A program made the translations under genes and the position numbers. Under the pieces are notes generated by a model. It ran no database searches, was not told the origin of the DNA, and saw nothing but the letters and a program-made list of their open reading frames with translations. Below, one piece after another: positions 7,003 to 15,747 of a stretch of DNA of 23,901 bases (the stretch's first letter is position 1; the number at the start of each line of letters is the position of its first letter). The stretch comes from JAAYZK01 sp964535025 (GTDB taxonomy: Bacteria > Planctomycetota > Phycisphaerae > SM23-33 > FEN-1343), in the NCBI GenBank assembly GCA_964535025.1, contig CAZHRW010000212.1, forward strand, positions 1-23,901, read 5' to 3'.

Positions 7003-7740
7003 CTACCGCCCCGACAGCCAGGGGCTCAGGGCGGAGCTGACGGCCAGGACGAGCAGGAGGGCGAAGGCGAGCTTCTGCAGCAGCGGGCGGGAGATTTGCC
7101 GTCCGAGCCGCAGGCCCGCGGCGGTGCCCAGGAAGATCGCCGGGACGCCGACGGCCCCGGCGCCGATGGCCCTCAGGGCCGTGGCGCCGAAGGTGACCAC
7201 CAGCAGCACCATCATCACCGGCTGGAGGATCAGGAAGCTGCACAGCGTGAACGCGCGGGTCCGGCCGGCCGACCAGTTGTGGGCCATGACCCACAGCACC
7301 AGCGGCGCGCCGCCCATGCCGACGCTGCCGGCCATCACGCCGCTGATGAGGAACGCCGGCACCGTCCAGCCCCACCCCACCCGCTGGCGGGGGCGGACCT
7401 TCCACAGCCACTGGGCCAGCACCACGACGGCCAGCACCACGCCGAGCACCTGCTTGACACGGGAGGTATCGAGCGTGTCGAGGTACCACAGCAGGCCGAT
7501 GCCCACGACCAGCCCTACGGTGCGAAGCGACACGCACAGGCCCACCGGCCGCCAGGGCACATCCCGCCGGAGGGAATGCACCGAGATCAGCGAGGTGACG
7601 AACGAGCCGGCCATCGTGATGGCGATCGCCTCGGTCAGGTCGAACCCCAGCCACACCAGCGCCGGAATCGCCACCATCCCCATGCCGAACCCCACCGAGC
7701 TCTGCACGACGCTGGCCAGCATCAGCGTACCGGCGATCAT
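7003..7740 (-). CDS. Sulfite exporter TauE/SafE family permease
   Basis: 245 residues from the ATG at 7740. The N-terminal helix with SVVQSSVGFGMGMVAIPAL is the TauE/SafE signature, and a second half-repeat appears as ISGVMAGSVGMGGAPLVLWVM. About seven or eight hydrophobic segments span the protein, so it sits in the inner membrane. The family exports sulfite, sulfonates or related organosulfur anions. No ATG, GTG or TTG precedes 7740 within the 44 nt after the upstream stop. An in-frame ATT at 7767 with GGAG six nt before it would give a more typical N-terminus (9 extra residues) and is a possible non-canonical start. The sulfatase gene directly upstream suggests that the permease exports the oxidised sulfur product or relieves sulfite stress; this is inferred from context. 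Confidence 0.85.
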   Translation of the reverse strand: MIAGTLMLASVVQSSVGFGMGMVAIPALVWLGFDLTEAIAITMAGSFVTSLISVHSLRRDVPWRPVGLCVSLRTVGLVVGIGLLWYLDTLDTSRVKQVLGVVLAVVVLAQWLWKVRPRQRVGWGWTVPAFLISGVMAGSVGMGGAPLVLWVMAHNWSAGRTRAFTLCSFLILQPVMMVLLVVTFGATALRAIGAGAVGVPAIFLGTAAGLRLGRQISRPLLQKLAFALLLVLAVSSALSPWLSGR

Positions 7741-7784
7741 CGCGAATTGGGCCGGCGTGTAAGGAATGGCGGTCTCCGGCTGCC

Positions 7785-9215
7785 TCAGCGCGACGCCGTG
7801 CAGCGGGTATCGGTCAGCAGGTGGCGCAGGTCGTCGACGATGTCGGAGCACTCGTCGTAGCGGTTTTGCCGTTCGCGGAGGTCCTCGCCCATGTGGTAGA
7901 GCTGGCCGGGCGGGTCGAAGCAGCTGACCGGCGGATCGGGGCTGAACCACCCGCCGGAGCCGGCGCCTTCGATGAGCTTCCACGGCCCGCGGCGGATGGC
8001 GAAGACGCCGTACTGGCTGTGGTGGACCAGCGACTCGCGGACCGGCGTGGTCGTCGCCTGGCCGGTCAGGTAGGGCAGGAGGCTGACGCTGTCGCAGGCG
8101 GTGGTGGGCAGCTCGCGGCCGAGCAGCTCGGCGGCGGTGGCCGGCAGATCCATCAGGCACACGAGGTGGTCGCACGTCGCCCCGGCCGGCGTGGTGCCGC
8201 TCCAGCGGGCGATGCAGGGGATGCGGTGCCCGCCGTCCCAGGCGTCGCCCTTGCGGCCCCGCAGCGGACCGCTGGGGTTGTGGCCGTAGGTCTCGACGAC
8301 CGTCCCCGGCGCCTCGGCGCTGCCGGCGCGGCCGGGCGAGCCGTTGTCGCTGGTGGCGATCACGAGGGTGTTGTCGTCGATCCCGGCCCGCTCGAGGGCG
8401 GCCAGCACCTCGCCGACCACGTGATCGACCTGGGCGACGAAGTCGCCGTACGCCCCCGCACGGCTTCGGCCGCGGAACGCGGCCGCCGGGGCGATCGGCG
8501 TGTGCGGCGCCGTCAGCGACAGGTCCAGGAAGAACGGGCGGCCCTCGGCGGCGCGGCGCTCGATGTACTCGACCGCCCGGCGCTGCTGGGTGGGCAGCAG
8601 GTCCTCGTACCGCCAGCCGTCCACCATCGGCCCGGGGATGCCGAACATCCCCTCGGGCTTGGCGGCGGTCGGGGCGTCGACGGCGTGGTCGTCTTCGATC
8701 CAGCAGTACGGGGGAAAGTTGGGGATATCGACGCCGAAGTAGCTGTCGAACCCGCGGTCGACGGGCCCGCCGCCGATCCGGCCGGTCCAGTCGATGTCGG
8801 CCAGGGCCTCCCGGATCTCATCGCCCCACCAGTCGGCGTTGTCGAGGTTCCGCGGCGTGCGGAAGGGCCAGTCCATCCCGAGGTGCCACTTGCCGATGCA
8901 GCCGCAGTGGTAGCCCGATTCGCCGAGGAAGCCGCCCAGCGTGGGCAGGTCGGCCTCGATCAGCGGCGGATAGCCCGGCCCGAGGACGTTCCGCTGCAGC
9001 CGTCCCCGCCACGCGTAGCGGCCGGTGAGGATGCTGTAGCGCGACGGCGTGCACACCGCCGACGAGGCGTGGGCGTCGGTGAAGGTGAGCCCCTCGGCGG
9101 CCATGCGGTCCATGTGGGGCGTGGGGATCCTGGAGTCCGGGTTGAGGCAGGCGACGTCGCCGTACCCCATGTCGTCGGCGAGGATCAGCACGATGTTCGG
9201 CGGTGCGGCGGCCAT
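7785..9215 (-). CDS. Cys-type sulfatase (arylsulfatase family)
   Basis: 476 residues. The start at 9215 is chosen because GGAGAG lies 6 nt upstream; the in-frame ATG at 9221 is too close to that site. N-terminal PNIVLILADDMGYGD supplies the metal-binding D14 and D15. The signature CTPSR (C55 onward) followed by YSILTGR is the formylglycine-type active site, with C55 to be converted to formylglycine. GKWHLG, TAPHTPIAP and ATSDNGSPG are the further catalytic and Ca-binding segments. Length is normal for the family. No signal peptide is visible, which is unusual because most planctomycete sulfatases are exported; it should act in the cytoplasm on imported sulfated sugars or small sulfate esters. 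It lies 22 nt after the lipoprotein gene and is followed by the TauE-like permease. Confidence 0.93.
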   Translation of the reverse strand: MAAAPPNIVLILADDMGYGDVACLNPDSRIPTPHMDRMAAEGLTFTDAHASSAVCTPSRYSILTGRYAWRGRLQRNVLGPGYPPLIEADLPTLGGFLGESGYHCGCIGKWHLGMDWPFRTPRNLDNADWWGDEIREALADIDWTGRIGGGPVDRGFDSYFGVDIPNFPPYCWIEDDHAVDAPTAAKPEGMFGIPGPMVDGWRYEDLLPTQQRRAVEYIERRAAEGRPFFLDLSLTAPHTPIAPAAAFRGRSRAGAYGDFVAQVDHVVGEVLAALERAGIDDNTLVIATSDNGSPGRAGSAEAPGTVVETYGHNPSGPLRGRKGDAWDGGHRIPCIARWSGTTPAGATCDHLVCLMDLPATAAELLGRELPTTACDSVSLLPYLTGQATTTPVRESLVHHSQYGVFAIRRGPWKLIEGAGSGGWFSPDPPVSCFDPPGQLYHMGEDLRERQNRYDECSDIVDDLRHLLTDTRCTASR

Positions 9216-9237
9216 GGCCATCTCTCCGTTCCGCGGG

Positions 9238-10140
9238 CTAGGGCTCCACCGCCGGCAACTCGGCGACAAACACCCTCGGGACGATCACCAGGAGCACTTC
9301 CTGGGCCAGCCCGTCTCGGGTGCGGGCGAAAAACCGCCGGCCCGGCGAGGTCGTTCGCCGCGCGGCCACGCCCGGCCCAATGATAAGGTAAGACCCCTCG
9401 TCAACGCGAGCGGTGAATTCCAGCGGCTCGACCGGGACGATCTTCGGCTCGCGGGTCAGGCGGACCCCCGCGTCGGTCGAGACGATGCCCGGCCCGCGGC
9501 GGGCCGTGCGGATGACCGGGGCGGCGTGGATCGTCACGTCGGCGGGGTTGTCGGTGTTGAGGCGGGCGCTGACCATCAGCACGTTGTCGCCGGGCGGGTA
9601 GTCCCGCCCGCGGAGGCAGCCGACCTCATCGAACACGAACATCCGCTGGGCCGGCTGCGACCTGACCATCACGATCGACGCCGTCGAGCCGGGTTGAACG
9701 AGGTGCTCCTGCCGAACGGGCGTCTGGCCGGTCATCTCGCGCAGCAGCGACGCGACGGCGGGCCAGTCGGCCTGCTTGCCCCGACCGACCCGCAGGCCGT
9801 TGCGGTTGAGCGTGCCGGCCATGTCGGCGTCGGTGATCTCCTCGTCGAGGTAGTGCCACAGCCGTTCGGAGCAACTGACCGCCCCGCCGGGCACCGCCAC
9901 CGAAAAGATGCTCAGGCGGACCACGTAGGCACAGCGCGCCCCCGGCGTCGGCGTGTACTCGCTGACCGGCTGCATCGACCGGCTGTTGAGGGTGGGCGAG
10001 CCGGACGAACCGTCGAACAGCGGCAGCAGGGACGCCTCGGACGGCTCGGACGGCCCGGGCGAGCCGCACCCGGCCGCCAGGCCTGTCGCCGCGATCAGCG
10101 CCCACGACAGCCGTCTCGCTCGTCGCATGTTCACGCGCAT
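9238..10140 (-). CDS. Lipoprotein of unknown function
   Basis: 300 residues. The Arg-rich start (MRVNMRRARR) and hydrophobic stretch end in the lipobox LAAGC, so the protein is lipid-anchored, with mature Cys near residue 25. A Ser/Pro-rich linker follows, then a folded region with several strand-like segments. The end (AQEVLLVIVPRVFVAEL) recalls the last strands of secretin-type domains, but no full domain is recognisable. The start at 10140 is preferred over the internal ATG at 10128; AAGGGA lies about 8 nt upstream. It has its own good sigma70 promoter (10175-10203) and is the first gene of the presumed lipoprotein-sulfatase-permease operon. Function is not assignable from sequence. Confidence 0.78.
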   Translation of the reverse strand: MRVNMRRARRLSWALIAATGLAAGCGSPGPSEPSEASLLPLFDGSSGSPTLNSRSMQPVSEYTPTPGARCAYVVRLSIFSVAVPGGAVSCSERLWHYLDEEITDADMAGTLNRNGLRVGRGKQADWPAVASLLREMTGQTPVRQEHLVQPGSTASIVMVRSQPAQRMFVFDEVGCLRGRDYPPGDNVLMVSARLNTDNPADVTIHAAPVIRTARRGPGIVSTDAGVRLTREPKIVPVEPLEFTARVDEGSYLIIGPGVAARRTTSPGRRFFARTRDGLAQEVLLVIVPRVFVAELPAVEP

Positions 10141-10174
10141 CGGAGAGGTCCCTTCCACGCAGCCCCGCTCGGCG

Positions 10175-10203
10175 ATCATACCGGGCCGGGCCGGTCGAGT
10201 CAA
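10175..10203 (-). promoter_or_regulatory. Sigma70-type promoter of the lipoprotein-sulfatase-tauE operon
   Basis: On the minus strand TTGACT (10198-10203) and TATGAT (10175-10180) are separated by exactly 17 nt; each hexamer matches 5 of 6 positions. The start site would fall near 10168, about 28 nt before the ATG at 10140. The spacer is a run of CCGG-type repeats. Confidence 0.7.
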
Positions 10204-10238
10204 ACCGATGACGGCCCCATCGCCGCCGCGGGAGGCCC

Positions 10239-10267
10239 TTGGCCCGACGCGGCGATTGCGGTATAGT
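10239..10267 (+). promoter_or_regulatory. Candidate promoter of the DUF167-leuS-hemL unit
   Basis: TATAGT (10262-10267, 5 of 6 positions) is preceded by TTGGCC (10239-10244, weak -35) at 17 nt. The start site would be near 10274, 26 nt before the GTG at 10300. It is back to back with the lipoprotein promoter. Confidence 0.55.
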
Positions 10268-10299
10268 GCCTCTTTCGCCAGCGCCGATAAGGACCGTAC

Positions 10300-10605
10300 G
10301 TGCAAGGCACCGACAAACTTGAGCTTACGGATTCGCCCGCCGGGACGATCCTCCCGGTGAAGGCCGCGGCCGGCGCGAGTCGCAGCCGTATCGCCGGCGC
10401 CCTGGGCGGGCGGCTCAAGGTCGCCGTCAGCGCCGCGCCGGAGAAAGGCAAGGCCAACGCCGCCATCGCGGCGCTGCTCGCCGACGCCCTCGACGTGCCG
10501 CGCCGGCAGGTCCGCCTGGCGAGCGGACCGACGAATCCGAACAAGACGTTCCTGGTCGAAGGCCTGAAACCCGACGCCGTGCGCGATGCGCTGCGACGGC
10601 TCTAG
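10300..10605 (+). CDS. DUF167 / YggU family protein (UPF0235)
   Basis: 101 residues, GTG start at 10300 with AAGGA 6 nt upstream. The sequence follows the DUF167 pattern: VKAAAGASRSRI near the start, then LKVAVSAAPEKGKANAAIAALLADAL, then VRLASGPTNPNKTFLVEGL. This is a small alpha/beta protein of unknown biochemical function, widespread in bacteria and archaea and often next to translation or cell-envelope genes. It ends 22 nt before the leuS ATG, so the two are probably co-transcribed. Confidence 0.9.
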   Translation: MQGTDKLELTDSPAGTILPVKAAAGASRSRIAGALGGRLKVAVSAAPEKGKANAAIAALLADALDVPRRQVRLASGPTNPNKTFLVEGLKPDAVRDALRRL

Positions 10606-10627
10606 AATAGCACCGAGGTGGTTGACG

Positions 10628-13489
10628 ATGGCTGGATATGATTTCACCGCGATCGAGGCGAAGTGGCAGGCGTACTGGGCCGAACACGAGACCTTCGGCG
10701 TGCCCAACCCCGGACAGGAAGGCTTCGTCGACAAGCCCAAGGCCTACATCCTGGACATGTTCCCCTACCCCAGCGGGGCCGGGCTGCACGTGGGCCACCC
10801 GGAGGGATACACCGCCACCGACATCATGGCCCGCTACCGGCGAATGCGGGGCTACAACGTCCTGCACCCGATGGGCTACGACGCCTTCGGCCTGCCGGCC
10901 GAGCAGTACGCCGTCGAGCACGGCGTCCACCCGCGCCAGACGACCGAGCGGAACATCGCCAACATCGAACGCCAGATCAAGCTGTTCGGCTTCAGCTACG
11001 ACTGGTCGCGACGGCTGGCGACCACCGACGTGTCGTACTACCGCTGGACGCAGTGGATCTTCCTGCGGATGTTCAACAGCTGGTTCGACACCGAGGCCGG
11101 CAAGGCCCGGCCGATCGGCGAGCTGGTCCACGCCCTCGAGCGGGGCGACTACTACGTGGACCTCGACGGCGGACTGGTCCCCTCCGGCGCGGCCGAGGAC
11201 CTCGAAGCCCTCGCCGGCGTGCCCGGGGGCCTGCGCCGCTGGCACGAACTCGAGAGCGACCAGCAGCGGCGGCTGCTCGACGAGTACCGCCTGGCCTACC
11301 AGGCCGAGGTGCCCGTCAACTGGTGTCCGGCCCTCGGCACGGTGCTGGCCAACGAGGAGGTCACCAACGAAGGCCGCTCCGAACGCGGCGACTACCCGGT
11401 CTACCGACGTCCGCTCACGCAGTGGATGCTGCGGATCACCGCCTACGCCGACCGCCTCGCCGACGACCTGGTCGAGGTCGACTGGCCCGAGCCGATCAAG
11501 CTGATGCAGCGCAACTGGATCGGCCGCAGCGTCGGCGCCGACGTCGATTTCCTCCTCGCCGCCGATGATGCCGTCATCGAGGCGTGGTTCGACGAGCGGG
11601 CCGAGACGGGGTTTCCGGGCATCGCCGGCGAGGAGGTGATCCGCGTGTTCACCACCCGGCCCGACACGCTCTTCGGCGCCACCTACATGGTCCTCGCGCC
11701 CGAGCACCCGCTGGTGGCCCGGATCACGACGGCCGCCCAGCGCGGCGCCGTCGACGCCTACGTCGCCGAGGCGGTCCACAAGAGCGAGATGGAGCGGACC
11801 GCCGAGGCCAAGACCAAGACCGGCGTGTTCACCGGGGCCTATGCGATCAATCCGGTCAACCGCGAGGCGGTGCCGATCTGGGTGGCCGATTACGTCATGA
11901 TGGGCTACGGCACCGGCGCGATCATGGCGGTGCCGGCGCACGACACCCGCGACCTGGAGTTCGCCGAGCAGTTCGACCTGCCGGTCCTCCAGGTCGTCCG
12001 GCCGCCCGATGACGGCGACTGGCGCGGCTTCGTGGGCGAGGGGGTCGCCGTCAACTCCGGCGACTATACGGGGCTGCCGACCGCGGAGGTCAAGGCGCGG
12101 ATCACCGACGAGTTGGCCGCCGCCGGCCTCGGCCGCCGTGCGGTCAACTACCGGATTCGCGACTGGCTGTTCAGCCGCCAGCGGTATTGGGGCGAGCCGT
12201 TCCCGATCGTTCACTGCCCGACGTGCGGGACGGTGGCGCTGAGCGAAGACCAGCTCCCGCTGGAACTTCCCGACATGGAAGACTTCACGCCCGCCACCAG
12301 CGACGACCCCGAGGCGCTGCCCGCCCCGCCGCTGGGCAAGGCGACCGACTGGGTCGTCACCACCTGCCCCGCGTGCGGCGGGGCGGCCACCCGCGAGTTG
12401 AACACGATGCCCCAGTGGGCCGGAAGCTGCTGGTATTACCTGCGCTACCTCGATCCGACCAACGAGGAGGCCTTCTGCGACCGCCGCGTCGAGCGCTACT
12501 GGATGCGCCCGGCCGGCGAGCCGGCGGCGGGGCAGAGCCCGATGGGCGTCGACCTCTACGTCGGCGGCGCCGAGCACGCGGTGCTCCACCTGCTCTACGC
12601 GCGGTTCTGGCACAAGGTGCTCTACGACCTCGGTTACGTCAGCACCCCCGAGCCGTTCGGACGGCTGTTCAACCAGGGCATGATCCGCAGCTTCGCCTAC
12701 CGCGACGCGCGGGGGGTGTATATCGGCTACGACGACATCGACTTCCGCGAGGAGGGGGCGTATCACGCGAAAACCGGCGAGAAACTCGTCGAATCGGTCG
12801 AAAAGATGTCCAAGAGCCTCAAGAACGTCGTCAACCCCGACGAGATCATCGCGGCGTTCGGGGCCGACACGTTCCGGCTGTACGAGATGTTCATGGGCCC
12901 GCTGGAGTCGTCCAAGCCCTGGAACACCCGCGACGTGCCGGGCGTCCACCGCTTCTGCCAGCGGGTCTGGCGGATGATCGCCGGCACCGACGACCAGCCG
13001 GCCCTGCTGACCGACGACAAGGACCAGGACCTGGAACGCGCACTGCACAAGACGATCAAGAAGGTGGGCGAAGATATTGAGGCGATGAAGTTCAACACCG
13101 CCATCGCGGCGATGATGGAGTTCGTCAACGCCGTCTACCGCGCCGAGCGGATCGGCCGCTCGCAGGCCGAGCGGTTCGTGCTGATCCTGGCGCCGTTTGC
13201 GCCGCACCTGAGCGAAGAGCTCTGGCAGCGGCTGGGCCACGACGGGTCGCTGGCCTACGAGCCGTTCCCGTCGTACGACGAGGCGATGACGGTGGATGCG
13301 ACGGTCGAGTTGCCCGTGCAGATCAACGGGAAGGTCCGCGGGCGGGTCACCGTCGCGGCCGGCGCCGACGAGCAGACGGTCCTTGACGCCGCGACGTCGG
13401 ATGCGAAAATTTCACAGCAGCTGGCCGGCAAGTCGATCGTCAAGACGATCGTCATCCCCGGCCGGCTGGTGAACCTGGTGGTGAGATAG
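10628..13489 (+). CDS. leuS: Leucyl-tRNA synthetase
   Basis: 953 residues; charges tRNA-Leu with leucine in the cytoplasm. The ATG at 10628 has GAGGTGG about 7 nt upstream. The class I signature HVGH is at residues 54-57 in YPSGAGLHVGHPEGY, and KMSKS is at 726-730. The CP1 editing domain is present: TTRPDTLFGATYMVL and GTGAIMAVPAHDTRD, the latter with the conserved Asp that discriminates mischarged tRNA. A zinc-like CPTCG / CPACGG segment follows in the CP core. The C-terminal anticodon-binding region includes FAPHLSEELWQRLG, and the small C-terminal domain ends the protein. It is longer than the E. coli enzyme (860) because of an insertion after LRMFNSWFDTEAGKARPIGE (about residues 150-220), which I associate with planctomycete LeuRS. 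hemL follows after 28 nt. Confidence 0.98.
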   Translation: MAGYDFTAIEAKWQAYWAEHETFGVPNPGQEGFVDKPKAYILDMFPYPSGAGLHVGHPEGYTATDIMARYRRMRGYNVLHPMGYDAFGLPAEQYAVEHGVHPRQTTERNIANIERQIKLFGFSYDWSRRLATTDVSYYRWTQWIFLRMFNSWFDTEAGKARPIGELVHALERGDYYVDLDGGLVPSGAAEDLEALAGVPGGLRRWHELESDQQRRLLDEYRLAYQAEVPVNWCPALGTVLANEEVTNEGRSERGDYPVYRRPLTQWMLRITAYADRLADDLVEVDWPEPIKLMQRNWIGRSVGADVDFLLAADDAVIEAWFDERAETGFPGIAGEEVIRVFTTRPDTLFGATYMVLAPEHPLVARITTAAQRGAVDAYVAEAVHKSEMERTAEAKTKTGVFTGAYAINPVNREAVPIWVADYVMMGYGTGAIMAVPAHDTRDLEFAEQFDLPVLQVVRPPDDGDWRGFVGEGVAVNSGDYTGLPTAEVKARITDELAAAGLGRRAVNYRIRDWLFSRQRYWGEPFPIVHCPTCGTVALSEDQLPLELPDMEDFTPATSDDPEALPAPPLGKATDWVVTTCPACGGAATRELNTMPQWAGSCWYYLRYLDPTNEEAFCDRRVERYWMRPAGEPAAGQSPMGVDLYVGGAEHAVLHLLYARFWHKVLYDLGYVSTPEPFGRLFNQGMIRSFAYRDARGVYIGYDDIDFREEGAYHAKTGEKLVESVEKMSKSLKNVVNPDEIIAAFGADTFRLYEMFMGPLESSKPWNTRDVPGVHRFCQRVWRMIAGTDDQPALLTDDKDQDLERALHKTIKKVGEDIEAMKFNTAIAAMMEFVNAVYRAERIGRSQAERFVLILAPFAPHLSEELWQRLGHDGSLAYEPFPSYDEAMTVDATVELPVQINGKVRGRVTVAAGADEQTVLDAATSDAKISQQLAGKSIVKTIVIPGRLVNLVVR

Positions 13490-13517
13490 GCCACCGCCGG
13501 GACGGACCGCGGGGAAG

Positions 13518-14855
13518 ATGGGGGCCAAGGTGATGGACAATGCGATCATGGCTTTGAGCCACGAAAAATCCGAGGCCGCGTTCGCCCGGGCCTGCGACGT
13601 GCTGGTCGGCGGGGTCAACTCGCCCGTCCGCGCGTTCGCGGCGGTCGGCGGGTCGCCCCTGGTGATCCGCTCGGCCCGGGGCGCCGTGGTGGTCGACGTC
13701 GACGGCAACGAGTACATCGACTACGTCGGGTCGTACGGCCCGCTGATCGGCGGCCATGCGCAGGAGCAGGTCGTCACCGCCGTGACGAAGGCGGCGCGGC
13801 GGGGCATGAGCTTCGGCGCGCCGACCGAGGCCGAGACGAAGCTGGCCGAGCTGATCCTGGGCGCCTACCCGCACGCCGGGAAGATCCGCTTCGTCAACAG
13901 CGGCACCGAGGCGTCCATGGCGGCGCTGCGCCTGGCCCGGGCGGCGACCGGGCGCGACAAGATTATCAAATGCGCCGGCGGCTACCACGGGCACGCCGAC
14001 GCCCTGCTCGTCGACGCCGGCAGCGGCGCGACCACGCTGGGCGTGCCCAGTTCGCCCGGGGTGCCCGCGGGCGTGACGGCCGATACCCTCGTCGTCGAGT
14101 ACAACGACCTCGACGCCGCGACCGCCGCTTTCGAGGCGCACGACGGGCAGGTGGCGGCGATGATCGTCGAACCGGTCTGTGGGAACATGGGCGTGGTGCG
14201 GCCCAAGGCGAACTACCTCCAGGGCCTGCGGGACCTATGCGACCGCCACGGGGCGCTGCTGATCTTCGACGAGGTGATGACGGGCTTCCGCCTGGCCTTC
14301 GGCGGCGCCCAGGAGCTCTACGACGTCCGGGCCGATCTGACACTCGTGGGCAAGGTCGTCGGCGGCGGACTGCCGGTCGCGGCGTACCTTGGGACGGCGT
14401 CGCTGATGGACCGCCTGGCCCCCCTCGGGCCGGTCTACCAGGCCGGGACACTCAGCGGCAACCCCCTGGCCATGGCCGCCGGGCGGGCGACGCTCGAACC
14501 CCTGCGCGACGGGGCCGCGTACGGCCGCCTGGAAGGCCTTGGCGGCTCCCTGTCGCTCGCGTTGAAAGACGCCGCCACCCAGGCCGGCGTCGGCGGGAAG
14601 ATCCGTATCAACCGTGCCGGCAGCATGCTGTCGGTGTTCTTCACGCCCGGACCGGTCACCAACTACACGACCGCCAAAGCGTCGAACACCCGGGCATATG
14701 CCGCGTTCTTCCACGCCATGCTGGACGCCGGCGTCTACCTGCCGCCCAGCCAGTTCGAGGCGTGGTTCATCAGTTTGGCGCACAGCGAGGAGCACATTGC
14801 GACCACGGCCGCCGCCGCCATCGAAGCGTTCCGGGCGGCGGCAGCGAGCCTGTAG
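13518..14855 (+). CDS. hemL: Glutamate-1-semialdehyde 2,1-aminomutase
   Basis: 445 residues from the ATG at 13518. PLP-dependent enzyme converting glutamate-1-semialdehyde to 5-aminolevulinate in the C5 tetrapyrrole pathway. GGVNSPVRAF near the start, DYVGSYGPLI, FVNSGTEASMAALRLARA and YHGHADALLV are all diagnostic. The PLP Lys is K279 in VGKVVGGGLPVAAYLG, preceded by LLIFDEVMTGFRLAF. The start is uncertain: ATGs at 13518, 13533 and 13548 are in frame; 13548 best matches the usual family length, while GGGGAAG is very close to 13518. It is third in the DUF167-leuS-hemL unit. Tetrapyrrole supply fits with B12-using proteins elsewhere in the window (nrdJ, the radical SAM protein), though this is only thematic. 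Confidence 0.97.
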   Translation: MGAKVMDNAIMALSHEKSEAAFARACDVLVGGVNSPVRAFAAVGGSPLVIRSARGAVVVDVDGNEYIDYVGSYGPLIGGHAQEQVVTAVTKAARRGMSFGAPTEAETKLAELILGAYPHAGKIRFVNSGTEASMAALRLARAATGRDKIIKCAGGYHGHADALLVDAGSGATTLGVPSSPGVPAGVTADTLVVEYNDLDAATAAFEAHDGQVAAMIVEPVCGNMGVVRPKANYLQGLRDLCDRHGALLIFDEVMTGFRLAFGGAQELYDVRADLTLVGKVVGGGLPVAAYLGTASLMDRLAPLGPVYQAGTLSGNPLAMAAGRATLEPLRDGAAYGRLEGLGGSLSLALKDAATQAGVGGKIRINRAGSMLSVFFTPGPVTNYTTAKASNTRAYAAFFHAMLDAGVYLPPSQFEAWFISLAHSEEHIATTAAAAIEAFRAAAASL

Positions 14856-14876
14856 CGCCGTTTTCGACAATGTCGC

Positions 14877-14900
14877 ACGTTTCGGGTTTCGCGTTTGGAA
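14877..14900. repeat. Short fragment of the AT-richer intergenic repeat family
   Basis: The 84-bp gap between hemL and the membrane protein contains TTTCGGGTTTCGCGTTTGG, built from the same TTTCGGG / TTTCG words as the palindromes at 6890-6988 and 16415-16600. It may be a decayed copy. No inverted partner is present, so the link is tentative. Confidence 0.35.
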
Positions 14901-14939
14901 TGTCCAGGCCGGCCGTGGCCGCCCAACGAGGGGTCTGCA

Positions 14940-15746
14940 ATGCAGCAACTGGAACATCCGGCCGACGCGAGTGACTATCTCGACGCCCTGTATAAGCTTA
15001 AGGGCGCGAAGAACTGGCTGCTGGTGGTGCTGCTGATCGTCCTGGCGGGCAACCTGGCGGCGGCGCTGACGCTGCGGCTGACCACGGTTTTGGACGGCAG
15101 CGCCTCGCTCCAGGCGGACCTGGCCGCGGTCCGCGGCGAGGCGCCCGCCGGCGATCCCGTCGCCTCCCGGCCCGCCGAAGCTGCCTCCCGGCCCGCGCCG
15201 GCCACCCCGCCGACCGCCGACGGCCGCGACGACGACGAGGCGGCGCCCTTCGAGACCATCCAGACGGCCAGGCAGGATAAGCCGTTCCCCGCCGACAGCG
15301 AGAGCGGCCCGCCCCTGGTCGACGGGGAGCAGATCTACACCGTCCTGGCGGTCGGCCTGCCGGTCGCCCGCGCCGTCGGACTGCCGGCGGCGGTGCTGCT
15401 GGCGGCGGTGCTGCTGGTGACGGTGACGATCACGCTGCTGGGGCGACTGAGCGGGGTGGCCTACCTCACCAGCGCGCTGCTGTGGAGCCTGCTGCTGGCG
15501 GTCATGCTGGTGCCGTGGAACCTCGCGTTCGAGGGCTTCGGCCTGCCCGGCGCCCTGTTCAGCGGCGACGAACTGGTCGAGGGGACGGCCCGGGCGATGG
15601 CGACGGCCGAGACCGGGTGGGCGGTCCAACTGGTGTACTGGCTGCGGTTCGTGGCCTATCCGGGCGCGGCGCTGGGGGTCTGGCTGGCGATCCTCATCCA
15701 GTACCGTCGCGGCTTCCGCCCGCTGGCGGCCGGGGCATCGGCGTGA
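14940..15746 (+). CDS. Multi-pass membrane protein of unknown function
   Basis: 268 residues, ATG at 14940 with GAGGGG about 7 nt upstream. A short cytosolic start with LYKLKGAKNWLLVVLL leads into transmembrane segment 1 (about residues 25-46). Residues about 60-135 are an Ala/Pro/Asp-rich, low-complexity linker. Hydrophobic segments follow at about 140-165, 170-200 and 225-250, the last ending in a basic tail (YRRGFRPL). No catalytic motif is visible and I do not recognise the family. It follows hemL by 84 nt on the same strand and may be read from the same transcript. Its stop codon is 1 nt from the stop of the convergent leuD gene, and there is no room for a separate terminator. Confidence 0.8.
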   Translation: MQQLEHPADASDYLDALYKLKGAKNWLLVVLLIVLAGNLAAALTLRLTTVLDGSASLQADLAAVRGEAPAGDPVASRPAEAASRPAPATPPTADGRDDDEAAPFETIQTARQDKPFPADSESGPPLVDGEQIYTVLAVGLPVARAVGLPAAVLLAAVLLVTVTITLLGRLSGVAYLTSALLWSLLLAVMLVPWNLAFEGFGLPGALFSGDELVEGTARAMATAETGWAVQLVYWLRFVAYPGAALGVWLAILIQYRRGFRPLAAGASA

Positions 15747-15747
15747 G

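Noticed and set aside
10427..13240. A 937-residue open frame on the minus strand across leuS
   Set aside because: It lies entirely antisense to a fully recognisable leucyl-tRNA synthetase. Its Arg/Gly/Val/Asp-rich translation is typical of a shadow frame in high-GC DNA.
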